DNA of 15,651 nucleotides, taken from Roseiarcus sp052147395 (GTDB taxonomy: Bacteria; Pseudomonadota; Alphaproteobacteria; Rhizobiales; Beijerinckiaceae). Where the stretch lies: the NCBI GenBank assembly GCA_052147395.1, contig JBKQKS010000187.1, forward strand, positions 1 through 15,651, read 5' to 3'. Made by a program: the position numbers and the translations under genes. The notes below the pieces were generated by a model. It saw only the letters and a program-made list of their open reading frames with translations, was not told the DNA's origin and did no database searches. Each line of letters begins with the position of its first letter. The stretch's first letter is position 1. Below are positions 1 to 7,055 of this stretch, piece after piece.

Positions 1-640
<640 letters not shown>

Positions 641-781
641 CGTCTTCCCTTCCCCTCTGCAAAGCTTTCGCAGCGGCTTAACATCGCGCCGCCGCTATGC
701 AAAGGGCTACGAGCGGTCTAGATAGGCGCGATCTCGTCGCGGGGCTTTTTCCGCTCCGCCTGTTGGATGCGAAGTACGCTG
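641..781. other. Divergent intergenic region tpiA / ppiD
   Basis: This 141-bp spacer must hold the promoters of both tpiA (leftward) and ppiD (rightward). I could not find a convincing -35/-10 pair on either strand. An almost perfect palindrome centred on AAAGCTTT lies at about 659-675 (ctgcaaagctttcgcag, one bulged base), just upstream of the tpiA ribosome site. It could be an operator or chance. Confidence 0.4.
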
Positions 782-2677
782 ATGCTCGACGGAATGCGAA
801 AGGCGGCGAAAGGCGGCATTGGCCGCATTGTGATGGTCATTGTGATGGGGCTCATCATCGTCAGCTTCGTGATCTGGGGCGTCGGCGACATGCTGCGCGG
901 CATGGTCTCCGACAAGGTCGCGACCGTCGGCTCCGCCGTCATCACCGCGAGCGAGTTCCAGCGCGACTACCAGAACATGCTCTACCGCTTTCAGGCGGCG
1001 AGAAAAACCGCGCTCACCAACGCCCAGGCGCGCGCGCTCGGTTTCGACCGGCAAGTGCTCGGCCAGCTCATCGATGACGCCGCGCTCGACCAGCGTGCGC
1101 GGGCGCTCGGGCTCGGTCTCTCTTACGCGACGATCGCCGACGCGGCGCGCTCGGACCCGAATCTGAAGGACGCTTCCGGCAAGTTCAACCGCGCGCTGTT
1201 CGATCAGCTGGTTCGCGATTCCGGGCTCACGGAAGCCGGGTTCTTCGCCGAGCAGCGCGCGACATATTTGCGCCAGCAGCTCGAATACACGCTCGTCGAC
1301 GGATTGAAGGCGCCCGAGCCCCTCGTCGCCATGCTCGCCGCCGCCGGGGCTCAGAGCCGCGACATCGACTATGTCACGCTGCCCAAGAGCGCCGCAGGCG
1401 ACATCCCCGCCCCGTCGGCCGAGGCGCTGAACAGCTACTACGAAGAGCGCAAGGACAATTACCGGGCCCCCGAATATCGCGCCCTCGACATCCTGCTCGT
1501 CGACCCCTCGACCTTGGCCAAGCCGGACGCCGTCAGCGACGAGGACGCCAGCGCCGTCTACGAGAAGACCAAGAGCGAGCTCTACACGACGTCCGAGAAG
1601 CGCGACATCCAGCAGATGGTGTTTGCGACGGAGGCCGAAGCGGCGGCAGCCAGGGCGCGCCTCGCGGCCGGCGAAGACTTCGACGCCCTCGCCAAGGAGC
1701 GCAAGCTCAGCCCCGCCGACCTCGAACTCGGCCTCATCGACAAGGCCAAGGCCGACGCTCTCGATCCCGCCATCGGCAACGCCGCCTTCGCGCTGAAAGG
1801 GGGCGAAGTGAGCGACGTCGTGATGGGCAAGTTCGGCTTCCTGCTGCTCAGCGTGACCAGGATCGACCCCGCCGGTGTGAAGACCTTCGACCAGGTGAAG
1901 GACGAGGTGAAGAAGCAGATCGCCGCCGAGCGCGCCGCCAACGACGTGCAGAGCGTGCACGACAAGCTCGAGGACCTTCGCGTATCCGGCAAGACGATCC
2001 CAGAGGCGGCGAAGGCGCTCGGCCTCGAGACCCAATACATTTCCGCCGTCGACGCTTCGGGCCGCGATCCCAACGGCGCGGCGGTGAAGCCGCCGGAAGA
2101 GCGCGCGCTGCTGTCGGCGGCCTTCGCCTCCGACATCGGCGTCGACGACGCGGCGCTCAACACCCACGACGGCGGCTATCTCTGGTTCGACGTCGCCAAG
2201 GTCGACCCGGCGCATCAGCGCACGTTCGACGAGGTGAAAGCCGAGGTCGAGACTGCGTGGCGCGAGGGCGAGGTCGAGAAGGCGCTCGCCGCCAAGGCCG
2301 CCGATCTCGTAAAACAGCTGGACGGCGGCGCGGCGTTCGCCGACCTCGCCAAGGAAATGTCGCTCGAGTTGAAGAGCGCGAAGGACATCAAACGCGGCGC
2401 GCCGGGGGACCTCACTGCCAACGTCGCCGTCGCCGTGTTCGCCGGTCCGGCCGACAAGGCGGGCTCGGCCGAGGTCGAGAACGGGCGCATGGTGTTCGCG
2501 ATCACGAAGGACTTCACGCCGCCGTTCGACCCTTCCGCGCCCGGCGTGAAGTCGGCCGCAGACAAGCTCTCGGAAGGCCTGCAGACGAGCATGATCATCG
2601 AATACATCGAGGCCCTGAAAGCTGAACTCGGCGTGACCATCCACCCCTCGACGCTACAGATGGCGGAGGGGAGCTGA
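782..2677 (+). CDS. ppiD: Membrane-anchored peptidylprolyl isomerase / periplasmic chaperone (PpiD/SurA family)
   Basis: Likely an inner-membrane-anchored periplasmic folding factor that assists outer-membrane and secreted proteins emerging from the Sec translocon. With the ATG at 782 the protein has 631 residues. A short cytoplasmic basic N-terminus is followed by one membrane segment at about 15-34 (IVMVIVMGLIIVSFVIWGVG), then a SurA-N-like helical region and a parvulin-like domain at roughly 260-365 (from EKRDIQQMVF through FGFLLLSVTRI). A long helical C-terminal region follows. PpiD parvulin domains are often catalytically weak, so chaperone activity is the safer call. An in-frame ATG at 767 would add five residues; 782 is preferred because family members start directly with ML before the basic stretch and anchor. 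Neither start has a strong ribosome site. The stop is one base before trpE, so the two are probably cotranscribed. Confidence 0.93.
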   Translation: MLDGMRKAAKGGIGRIVMVIVMGLIIVSFVIWGVGDMLRGMVSDKVATVGSAVITASEFQRDYQNMLYRFQAARKTALTNAQARALGFDRQVLGQLIDDAALDQRARALGLGLSYATIADAARSDPNLKDASGKFNRALFDQLVRDSGLTEAGFFAEQRATYLRQQLEYTLVDGLKAPEPLVAMLAAAGAQSRDIDYVTLPKSAAGDIPAPSAEALNSYYEERKDNYRAPEYRALDILLVDPSTLAKPDAVSDEDASAVYEKTKSELYTTSEKRDIQQMVFATEAEAAAARARLAAGEDFDALAKERKLSPADLELGLIDKAKADALDPAIGNAAFALKGGEVSDVVMGKFGFLLLSVTRIDPAGVKTFDQVKDEVKKQIAAERAANDVQSVHDKLEDLRVSGKTIPEAAKALGLETQYISAVDASGRDPNGAAVKPPEERALLSAAFASDIGVDDAALNTHDGGYLWFDVAKVDPAHQRTFDEVKAEVETAWREGEVEKALAAKAADLVKQLDGGAAFADLAKEMSLELKSAKDIKRGAPGDLTANVAVAVFAGPADKAGSAEVENGRMVFAITKDFTPPFDPSAPGVKSAADKLSEGLQTSMIIEYIEALKAELGVTIHPSTLQMAEGS

Positions 2678-2678
2678 G

Positions 2679-4202
2679 ATGAGCGCGGCCGAACCGGCCT
2701 TCGCCGCCTTCGAGCGGCTCTATGAAGCAGGCCGCGCCAGCGTGCGCGTCGCGACGCTGGTCGCCGACCTCGAGACCCCCGTCTCGGCCTATCTGAAGCT
2801 CGCCGCAGGGCGGGTCGGCAACATGTTCCTGCTCGAATCGGTCGAGGGTGGCGCGCAGCGCGGCCGTTACTCGATGATCGGGCTCGACCCCGACCTCGTG
2901 TTCCGCTCGACCGGCGCGGGCGCCGAGATCAACCGCCGTCCGGCGGTCGATGCCGAAGCCTTCGAGGCCTGCCCCGGCAGGCCCCTGGAAGCTCTGCGCG
3001 CCCTGCTCGGCGAATCGCGCATAGACCTGCCGCCGGGCCTGCCGCCGATGTCGGCCGGAATCTTCGGCTATCTCGGCTACGACATGGTGAGGCAGATGGA
3101 GCGTCTGCCTCCGGTAAAACCCGACCCGATCGGCGTGCCCGAGGCGCTGCTGATTCGCCCGACGGTGATGGTGGTGTTCGATGCGGTGCGCGACGAAATG
3201 TCGGTGGTGACGCCGATCCGCCCGCTTTCCGGCGTTTCGGCGCGCGCCGCCTACGAAGCCGCCGAGGCGCGGCTCGAGGCGATCGTCGCCGCACTCGAAG
3301 GCCCCCTCGATCACGCCGCGACGCCGGTCGACCCGAAGCTCATCGCCGAAAAAGGCGTCTCGAATACGCGCGAGCAGGAATTCCTCGCCATGGTCGCCAA
3401 GGCGAAGGACTACATCGTCGCCGGCGACGCCTTCCAGATCGTGCTGTCGCAGCGCTTCACGAGCCGTTTCGACCTCCCGGCGTTCTCGCTCTATCGCGCC
3501 TTGCGTCGCGTAAATCCCTCACCATATCTGTGTTATCTCGATTTCGGCGGCTTCCAGATCGTCGTCTCCAGCCCCGAGATTCTTGTGCGCGTACGCGAGG
3601 GCAAGGTGTGCATCCGCCCGATCGCCGGCACGCGCTGGCGCGGCAAGTCCCCCTCCGAGGACGCGGCGCTGGCCGAAGAGCTGCTCACCGACCCGAAGGA
3701 GCGCGCGGAGCATCTGATGCTGCTCGACCTCGGCCGCAACGACGTCGGCCGCGTCGCCAAGATCGGCACGGTGAAGGTGACGGATTCGTTCTTCATCGAG
3801 CGCTACAGCCACGTCATGCACATCGTCTCCAACGTCGAGGGCGAGCTTCGCGACGATCTCGACGTGGTCGACGCGCTGTCGGCCGGCTTCCCTGCCGGCA
3901 CAGTCTCCGGCGCGCCAAAAGTGCGAGCAATGGAGATCATCGACGAACTGGAGAAGGACAAGCGCGGCATCTACGCCGGCTGCATCGGCTATTTCGGCGC
4001 CGGCGGCGAGATCGACACCTGCATCGTCTTACGCGCTTCGGTCGTAAAGGATGGGCTGATGCACGTGCAGGCGGGCGCCGGAATCGTCTACGACAGCGAC
4101 CCGACCTACGAGCACCGCGAATGCGTCAACAAGGCGCAGGCGCTGTTCCGCGCGGCGGAGGAGGCGGTGAGGTTCGCGACCAGCGCCAAGCGCGGGCAGT
4201 AG
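2679..4202 (+). CDS. trpE: Anthranilate synthase component I
   Basis: Converts chorismate plus ammonia (from the TrpG glutaminase) to anthranilate, the first step of tryptophan synthesis. The 507-residue length is normal for a stand-alone TrpE. The N-terminal tryptophan feedback-site motif LLES is at 51-54, followed by GRYSMIGLDP. The C-terminal chorismate-binding domain shows IVLSQRF, SPEILVRV, RPIAGTRWRG, HLMLLDLGRNDVGRV, HVMHIVSNVEG and FPAGTVSGAPKVRAMEIIDELE-type catalytic motifs. The start ATG is one base after the ppiD stop, with a GGAGGGGA ribosome site inside the ppiD end. No trpG follows. A toxin-antitoxin pair and a damaged copy of this gene's last ~38 codons lie downstream. It is not the fused TrpEG form, so TrpG must be encoded elsewhere. 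Confidence 0.97.
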   Translation: MSAAEPAFAAFERLYEAGRASVRVATLVADLETPVSAYLKLAAGRVGNMFLLESVEGGAQRGRYSMIGLDPDLVFRSTGAGAEINRRPAVDAEAFEACPGRPLEALRALLGESRIDLPPGLPPMSAGIFGYLGYDMVRQMERLPPVKPDPIGVPEALLIRPTVMVVFDAVRDEMSVVTPIRPLSGVSARAAYEAAEARLEAIVAALEGPLDHAATPVDPKLIAEKGVSNTREQEFLAMVAKAKDYIVAGDAFQIVLSQRFTSRFDLPAFSLYRALRRVNPSPYLCYLDFGGFQIVVSSPEILVRVREGKVCIRPIAGTRWRGKSPSEDAALAEELLTDPKERAEHLMLLDLGRNDVGRVAKIGTVKVTDSFFIERYSHVMHIVSNVEGELRDDLDVVDALSAGFPAGTVSGAPKVRAMEIIDELEKDKRGIYAGCIGYFGAGGEIDTCIVLRASVVKDGLMHVQAGAGIVYDSDPTYEHRECVNKAQALFRAAEEAVRFATSAKRGQ

Positions 4203-4254
4203 CTCTGTAGCCGGCGGCGTCGACCCCGGCCCGGCGTTCGCCTATGCTGACGAC
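4086..4254 (+). repeat. Direct repeat copy A: trpE 3' end plus downstream spacer
   Basis: The last 39 codons of trpE and about 52 bp after the stop recur, diverged, at 5010-5182. By eye, 4086-4186 matches 5010-5110 at 90 of 101 bases with no gap. A one-base gap follows, then ~27 unlike bases, and 4228-4254 matches 5156-5182 at 24 of 27. Because the match resumes past the stop codon, the repeat is a stretch of chromosome and not only a coding motif. The two copies bracket the toxin-antitoxin module. Confidence 0.85.
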
Positions 4255-4357
4255 ATGGCTGCGATCGACGAAGCCACCGGCGATGCGGGTTCGATTGGCG
4301 TCGACAGAGTGGAAGTCCGTTTCGATCGTCTAGTTGCCGAGTCGAGGAGGACTGCGG
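4203..4357 (+). other. Spacer between trpE and the antitoxin gene
   Basis: Contains the right part of repeat copy A. It probably also holds the promoter of the toxin-antitoxin pair. A TATGCT hexamer at 4243-4248 sits in the part conserved between the two repeat copies and could be a -10 element, with GTCGAC at 4219-4224 as a poor -35. This is weak. No hairpin with a T-run was seen here to end trpE transcription, so the toxin-antitoxin pair may also be read from the ppiD-trpE promoter. Confidence 0.35.
4344..4350 (+). promoter_or_regulatory. Ribosome-binding site fixing the antitoxin start
   Basis: GAGGAGG lies seven bases before the ATG at 4358. It excludes the in-frame TTG at 4334, which has no comparable site. 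Confidence 0.75.
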
Positions 4358-4585
4358 ATGACGGCTCTACTGCAACGCGCTTTTGAAGCGGTTGCCAGCT
4401 TACCCGAGGGCGAACAGGACGATTACGCACGACTTCTTCTGCGGCTGCTCGGGCGGGAGGCCTCCGTCGTCGAGTTGTCGGAAGAGGAGCAAGCCGACCT
4501 CGAAGAGGCCGAGCGCGAGGCGGCGCGCGGCGAGTTCGCGACCGACGACGAGATGGCCGAGCTATGGGCGAAATATCGCGGTTGA
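4358..4585 (+). CDS. Putative type II antitoxin, partner of a ParE-type toxin
   Basis: A 75-residue, strongly acidic, predicted all-helical protein beginning MTALLQRAFEAVASLPEGEQ and ending DDEMAELWAKYRG. Small acidic proteins with an N-terminal helix of the type 'A...LPE.EQD..A' and a C-terminal DDE.....W..Y tail commonly sit directly upstream of ParE/RelE toxins and neutralise them. The overlap of 22 bases with the next gene supports that role. In such pairs the antitoxin, alone or with the toxin, usually represses their common promoter. I see no clear helix-turn-helix or ribbon-helix-helix signature, so DNA binding is not demonstrated. The assignment rests on size, charge and partner. Confidence 0.78.
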   Translation: MTALLQRAFEAVASLPEGEQDDYARLLLRLLGREASVVELSEEEQADLEEAEREAARGEFATDDEMAELWAKYRG

Positions 4586-4860
4586 GGCTGCGCGTCACGA
4601 AACGCGCGGCGTCTCAGATCGACCGTGCCCTCGCCTATGTCGCGGCGGAGTCGCCGCACGGCGCGGCGCGCGTCTCCGAGAGGATTCGAGCCATACTCGA
4701 CTTGTTGACGGAGCGACCCTTCGCCGGCCAGGCGACTTCGAAGCCACCAGTGCGTCGAATTTCGGTTTGGCCGTTTCCGTATCTCATTGACTACCGCGCG
4801 GACGAGGCGGAGCTGGTCGTTTTGCGCTTTCGACACGCGGCTCGGCGACCGCCGACGTGA
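4564..4860 (+). CDS. ParE/RelE-superfamily toxin
   Basis: A 98-residue basic protein with the expected fold order: an N-terminal strand (LRLRVTKRA), two helices (QIDRALAYVAAESPHGAARV, then a second ending in LDLLTERP), and a C-terminal sheet. The characteristic ParE-like end is RRISVWPFPYLIDYR...LVVLRFRHAARRP, with the conserved FPY..Y core at about 71-77, H91 and R94-95. Family members poison gyrase (ParE) or cleave mRNA on the ribosome (RelE); the sequence favours the ParE side but does not settle the target. It starts inside the antitoxin gene (22-base overlap), so translation is probably coupled. The pair lies between two copies of the trpE tail, suggesting it arrived as an insertion. Confidence 0.87.
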   Translation: MGEISRLRLRVTKRAASQIDRALAYVAAESPHGAARVSERIRAILDLLTERPFAGQATSKPPVRRISVWPFPYLIDYRADEAELVVLRFRHAARRPPT

Positions 4861-4894
4861 ACCGGTAAGGCCGGGCTTCGGGAAAGCAGGGGTC

Positions 4895-4910
4895 GGCGCC
4901 GGCGCCTTTT
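4895..4910 (+). terminator. Possible intrinsic terminator after the toxin gene
   Basis: The perfect palindrome GGCGCCGGCGCC (4895-4906) is followed at once by TTTT (4907-4910), 34 bases after the toxin stop. The stem can form only four G:C pairs around a four-base loop, so it is short. Position and T-run make it a plausible end for the toxin-antitoxin transcript. Confidence 0.35.
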
Positions 4911-5009
4911 ACCCACCTGCCGTATCTACCGTGATCGTACCCCCGGAAACGCGCGACACGCCGCCTTCTCTTCGTCGGGCAAGAACACGTCGCGGTGATC
5001 GACTACGCC

Positions 5010-5126
5010 GTCTACGACAGCGACCCCACCTACGGGCGCCGCGAATGCGCCAACTAGGCGCAGGCGCTGTTCCGCGCCGTCGAGGAGGCGGTGCAGTTCG
5101 CCACCAGCGCGAAAAAGGGGGCAGTG
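5010..5126 (+). pseudogene. trpE: Decayed fragment of the trpE 3' end
   Basis: Reads VYDSDPTYGRRECAN-stop-AQALFRAVEEAVQFATSAKKG. The real TrpE tail reads VYDSDPTYEHRECVNKAQAL and continues similarly. One AAG codon has become TAG and a one-base insertion sits near the end, so the fragment cannot serve as a working tail. Of 11 differences in 101 aligned bases, many fall in first and second codon positions, as expected for a copy free of selection. Similarity fades abruptly upstream of 5010; only a CACGT at about 4986 lines up with the corresponding place in trpE. It has no start of its own and is not expressed as a protein by itself. Confidence 0.85.
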
Positions 5127-5182
5127 AACGCGCGGGCTTCGTCCTGCCTGTATTTGGCCCGGCGTGCGCGTATGCCGACGAC
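5010..5182 (+). repeat. Direct repeat copy B
   Basis: Second copy of the trpE 3' end plus trailing spacer; see copy A at 4086-4254 for the alignment. The frame running out of copy B reads GPACAYADDPEKFSHPGLL and ends at a TGA at 5243-5245. Directly after it, a purine-rich gggagggag lies just before an ATGATC at 5242-5247. That could be the remnant start site of a lost downstream gene, but no recognisable protein follows. Confidence 0.8.
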
Positions 5183-5245
5183 CCGGAGAAATTCTCGCAT
5201 CCGGGCCTGTTGGCGGCGATCCGACGGGAGGGAGTGAGTCTATGA

Positions 5246-5743
5246 TCACTTCAGGAAAACGTAGGTTGCCGAATAGGGCTCGGCGTGGAACGCGCCCTCG
5301 GGCGCGCAGCCGCCGGCAAGTTCACCGCCTTTGGTTTCCAGCCGCAGCACGTGCGTCACGCCGTCGAGCCCGCCCTTGCCTCGCGCGGACACGACGTCGA
5401 GTTTCAGCCACGGCACATCCTGTGGGCGCACGCCCGCCGATTTCGCGACGACATTGCCGACGATGGCGCTGAGATCCTGAAGTTCCCAGGTCGGGCCGGC
5501 GAAATGGCGGCCAAGGGTCTTGCCCGCGGCATCGATCAAGGAAGCGACGGGTTCGCGAAATTTCCAAGCAAGGCCGCCGTCCGCTCCCTTCGCGCACTGA
5601 TAGATCTGCGCGCCGACGCCGGTGGCGCGAAGGACTTCGACGGCGCCGGGGGTTTCGAAACCCGGCGGAAGGGAATCGGCCACGACTGGCGAAGCAATCA
5701 GGATCGCCGCGATGGCGGCGGCGGCGGCGGTCATTGGGCGCAA
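5246..5743 (-). CDS. Exported DUF3455-like protein
   Basis: A 165-residue protein with a clear signal peptide: a short basic start, the hydrophobic AAAAAIAAILIASPVVA, and probable cleavage after residue 22 (VVA-DS). The mature part (PPGFETPGAVEVLRATGVGA, then IYQC, WKFREPVASLID, GRHFAGPTWELQD, and near the end THVLRLETKGG and a YSATYVFLK tail) matches the layout of DUF3455 proteins. These are small periplasmic or secreted proteins without an established function; they end in a similar aromatic-rich strand after a Cys-containing loop. Two Cys (in IYQC and AGGCAPEG) could form a disulfide. The start is the TTG at 5743, because GGAGGT lies six bases upstream, whereas the ATG at 5734 is 15 bases away. 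The gene converges on the trpE remnant. Confidence 0.8.
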   Translation of the reverse strand: MRPMTAAAAAIAAILIASPVVADSLPPGFETPGAVEVLRATGVGAQIYQCAKGADGGLAWKFREPVASLIDAAGKTLGRHFAGPTWELQDLSAIVGNVVAKSAGVRPQDVPWLKLDVVSARGKGGLDGVTHVLRLETKGGELAGGCAPEGAFHAEPYSATYVFLK

Positions 5744-5749
5744 AATTTC

Positions 5750-5755
5750 ACCTCC
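5750..5755 (-). promoter_or_regulatory. Ribosome-binding site selecting a TTG start
   Basis: GGAGGT on the minus strand, exactly six bases from the TTG at 5743 and 15 from the next ATG (5734). Strong evidence for initiation at TTG in the DUF3455-like gene. Confidence 0.7.
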
Positions 5756-5846
5756 ATGCTGGCTCGCGAATCCGCGGTTCGACCATCATATCACGCGCTA
5801 CTGGACGCCTGCCGCACGCAGCGGCGCGTTCGGGCGCGTGAAGGCA

Positions 5847-5890
5847 ATCGAGGATACGCGGACCCGACGGGCGCGTCCGCGGCCCTCGAT
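5847..5890 (-). terminator. Large stem-loop just after the binding-protein gene
   Basis: A two-part hairpin: ATCGAGG pairs with CCTCGAT (7 bp), then after an internal loop CGCGGAC pairs with GTCCGCG (7 bp), closing an 11-base loop. It starts four bases past the stop of the amino-acid-binding protein gene. There is no T-run on the minus strand after it, so it may be a terminator of the non-canonical G+C-rich kind or a 3'-end stabiliser. Upstream of the DUF3455 gene it would separate the two transcripts. Confidence 0.55.
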
Positions 5891-5894
5891 CGCG

Positions 5895-6905
5895 TTACCT
5901 GATCGGCGGCGCGTATTGCAGGCCGCCCTTGGTCCACAGCGCATTCAAGCCCCGCGCGATCTTGATCGGCGAGCCCATGCCGACGTTGCGCTCGAAGCTC
6001 TCGCCGTAATTGCCGATGTGCTTGATGATGCGATAGGCCCAGCCGTTGGTGAGGCCGAGGTTCTTGCCGAAATCGCCTTCGACGCCGAGCAGCCGGCGCA
6101 CGTCGGGGTTCTTCGACTTCAGCATCTCGTCGACATTGGCCTCAGTCACCCCGAGCTCCTCGGCGGTGACGAGCGCGTAATGGCTCCATTGCACGATCTG
6201 GAACCATTGCAGATCATCCTTGCGCACCGACGGGCCGAGCGGCTCCTTCGAGATGATCTCGGGCAGCACCATGTGGTCGTCGGGCGCCTTCATCTTGAGG
6301 CGTTCGGAATAGAGGCCCGAGGCGTCGGTGGTGTAGGCGTCGCAGCGGCCGGCGTCATAGGCCGCGGTCGCCTCCTCGTCGGTCGCAAACACGACGGGCT
6401 CGAACTTGATGTCGTGGGCGCGGAAATAGTCGGCGAGGTTGAGCTCGGTGGTGGTCCCCTGCTGCACGCAGATCGAGGCGCCGCCGAGCTCAAGCGCCGA
6501 TTTGACGCCGAGCTTCTTGCGCACCATGAAGCCCTGGCCGTCGTAATAATTGACGCCGGTGAAGAACATGCCGCCTTCCTCGCGCGACAGAGTCCAGGTG
6601 GTGTTGCGAACGAGCACGTCGATCTCGCCCGAAGCCAGGATGGTCGGGCGGTCCTTGGCGTTGACCGGCAGGAACTTGACCTTGTCGGGATCGTCGAAGA
6701 TCGCGGCGGCGAGCGCGCGGCACTCGTCGACGTCGAGGCCCTTCCACACGCCTTTATCATCGGGCAGGCCGAAGCCGGCCAGGCCCGTGCCCGAGCCGCA
6801 AATGAGCGCGCCGCGCGCCTCGATCGTATCCAGCGTGCCGGCCCGAGCGCCGAAAACGCCGGCGAGAACGAGACCCGCCGCCAGTAAGGTTTGCAACGAA
6901 CGCAT
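5895..6905 (-). CDS. aapJ: Periplasmic general L-amino-acid-binding protein of an ABC transporter (AapJ-like, SBP_bac_3)
   Basis: A 336-residue exported protein that binds amino acids in the periplasm for an AapQMP-type importer. The signal peptide is MRSLQTLLAAGLVLAGVFGARA, cleaved after residue 22. The mature start GTLDTIEARGALICGSGTGL and the segments GVWKGLDVDECRALAAAIF, RPTILASGEIDVLVRNTTWT, GGASICVQQGTTTELNLADY and RCDAYTTDASGLYSERL are the hallmark blocks of AapJ/BztA-type binding proteins, as is GMGSPIKIARGLNALWTKGG near the end; the length fits (~340). The ATG at 6905 has GGAGGT six bases upstream; longer in-frame starts lack a site and would destroy the signal peptide. No permease or ATPase genes (aapQ, M, P) lie beside it in the window, so it is an orphan here. 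It would have to feed a transporter encoded elsewhere or act in another role. Confidence 0.92.
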   Translation of the reverse strand: MRSLQTLLAAGLVLAGVFGARAGTLDTIEARGALICGSGTGLAGFGLPDDKGVWKGLDVDECRALAAAIFDDPDKVKFLPVNAKDRPTILASGEIDVLVRNTTWTLSREEGGMFFTGVNYYDGQGFMVRKKLGVKSALELGGASICVQQGTTTELNLADYFRAHDIKFEPVVFATDEEATAAYDAGRCDAYTTDASGLYSERLKMKAPDDHMVLPEIISKEPLGPSVRKDDLQWFQIVQWSHYALVTAEELGVTEANVDEMLKSKNPDVRRLLGVEGDFGKNLGLTNGWAYRIIKHIGNYGESFERNVGMGSPIKIARGLNALWTKGGLQYAPPIR

Positions 6906-6911
6906 GGGAAG

Positions 6912-6917
6912 ACCTCC
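6912..6917 (-). promoter_or_regulatory. Ribosome-binding site of the amino-acid-binding protein gene
   Basis: GGAGGT on the minus strand, six bases before the ATG at 6905; it fixes the start against the longer open frame running to 6965. Confidence 0.75.
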
Positions 6918-6960
6918 AGCCGAGAGACGCCCCCGCGGCCCCTTCGCGGATGGGCGAACG

Positions 6961-6990
6961 AACATCGCGTCGTCACGGTGACAAAGTCAA
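6961..6990 (-). promoter_or_regulatory. Candidate promoter of the amino-acid-binding protein gene
   Basis: On the minus strand TTGACT (complement of 6985-6990) matches the sigma-70-type -35 hexamer at five of six positions. A poor -10 (GATGTT) follows after 18 bases. Between them is the inverted repeat GTCAC-G-GTGAC (6972-6982), which could be an operator. This would give a leader of about 50 bases. The -35 is good and the -10 weak. Confidence 0.35.
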
Positions 6991-7055
6991 ATGCGCGTCT
7001 TGCTTGTAGCGGCGAGGCGCGCATGATGCCGCTTCGCCCATGAGGGGAGGCTCGG

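Larger units (their letters stand above)
4861..5245. other. Non-coding stretch between toxin gene and DUF3455 gene
   Basis: These 385 bases hold the possible terminator at 4895-4910, about 100 bases (4911-5009) in which I recognise nothing, and repeat copy B. No intact gene is supported. The open frames crossing it in several phases are what a ~65-70% G+C sequence gives by chance. Confidence 0.7.

Noticed and set aside
707..2644. Long open frame on the minus strand opposite ppiD (645 codons)
   Set aside because: It is exactly opposite a gene with clear PpiD architecture and gives a His/Arg/Gly/Val-rich protein typical of antisense frames in G+C-rich DNA.
4255..4386. 43-codon frame beginning MAAIDEATGDAGSIGVDRVE ahead of the antitoxin
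   Set aside because: No ribosome site, overlaps the antitoxin start out of frame, and resembles no family I know; more likely promoter/leader sequence.
4242..4598. Minus-strand frame opposite the antitoxin gene
   Set aside because: Arg/Ser/Pro-rich shadow of a gene pair that has good start sites and a recognisable toxin.
4086..5182. Insertion sequence or integrase-borne island as the source of the trpE repeat
   Set aside because: No transposase, integrase, terminal inverted repeats or tRNA gene were found, and the repeat is far too diverged and long to be a fresh target-site duplication.
5164..5472. Frame starting at the ATG behind the trpE remnant as a surviving trpG
   Set aside because: The translation after the ATGATC (MITSGKRRLPNRARRG) shows none of the TrpG glutaminase motifs and is antisense to the DUF3455-like gene.
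5622..6887. Long plus-strand open frame opposite the DUF3455 and amino-acid-binding protein genes
   Set aside because: Low-complexity composition, crosses a gene boundary and the stem-loop, and the opposite strand encodes proteins with signal peptides, ribosome sites and family motifs.
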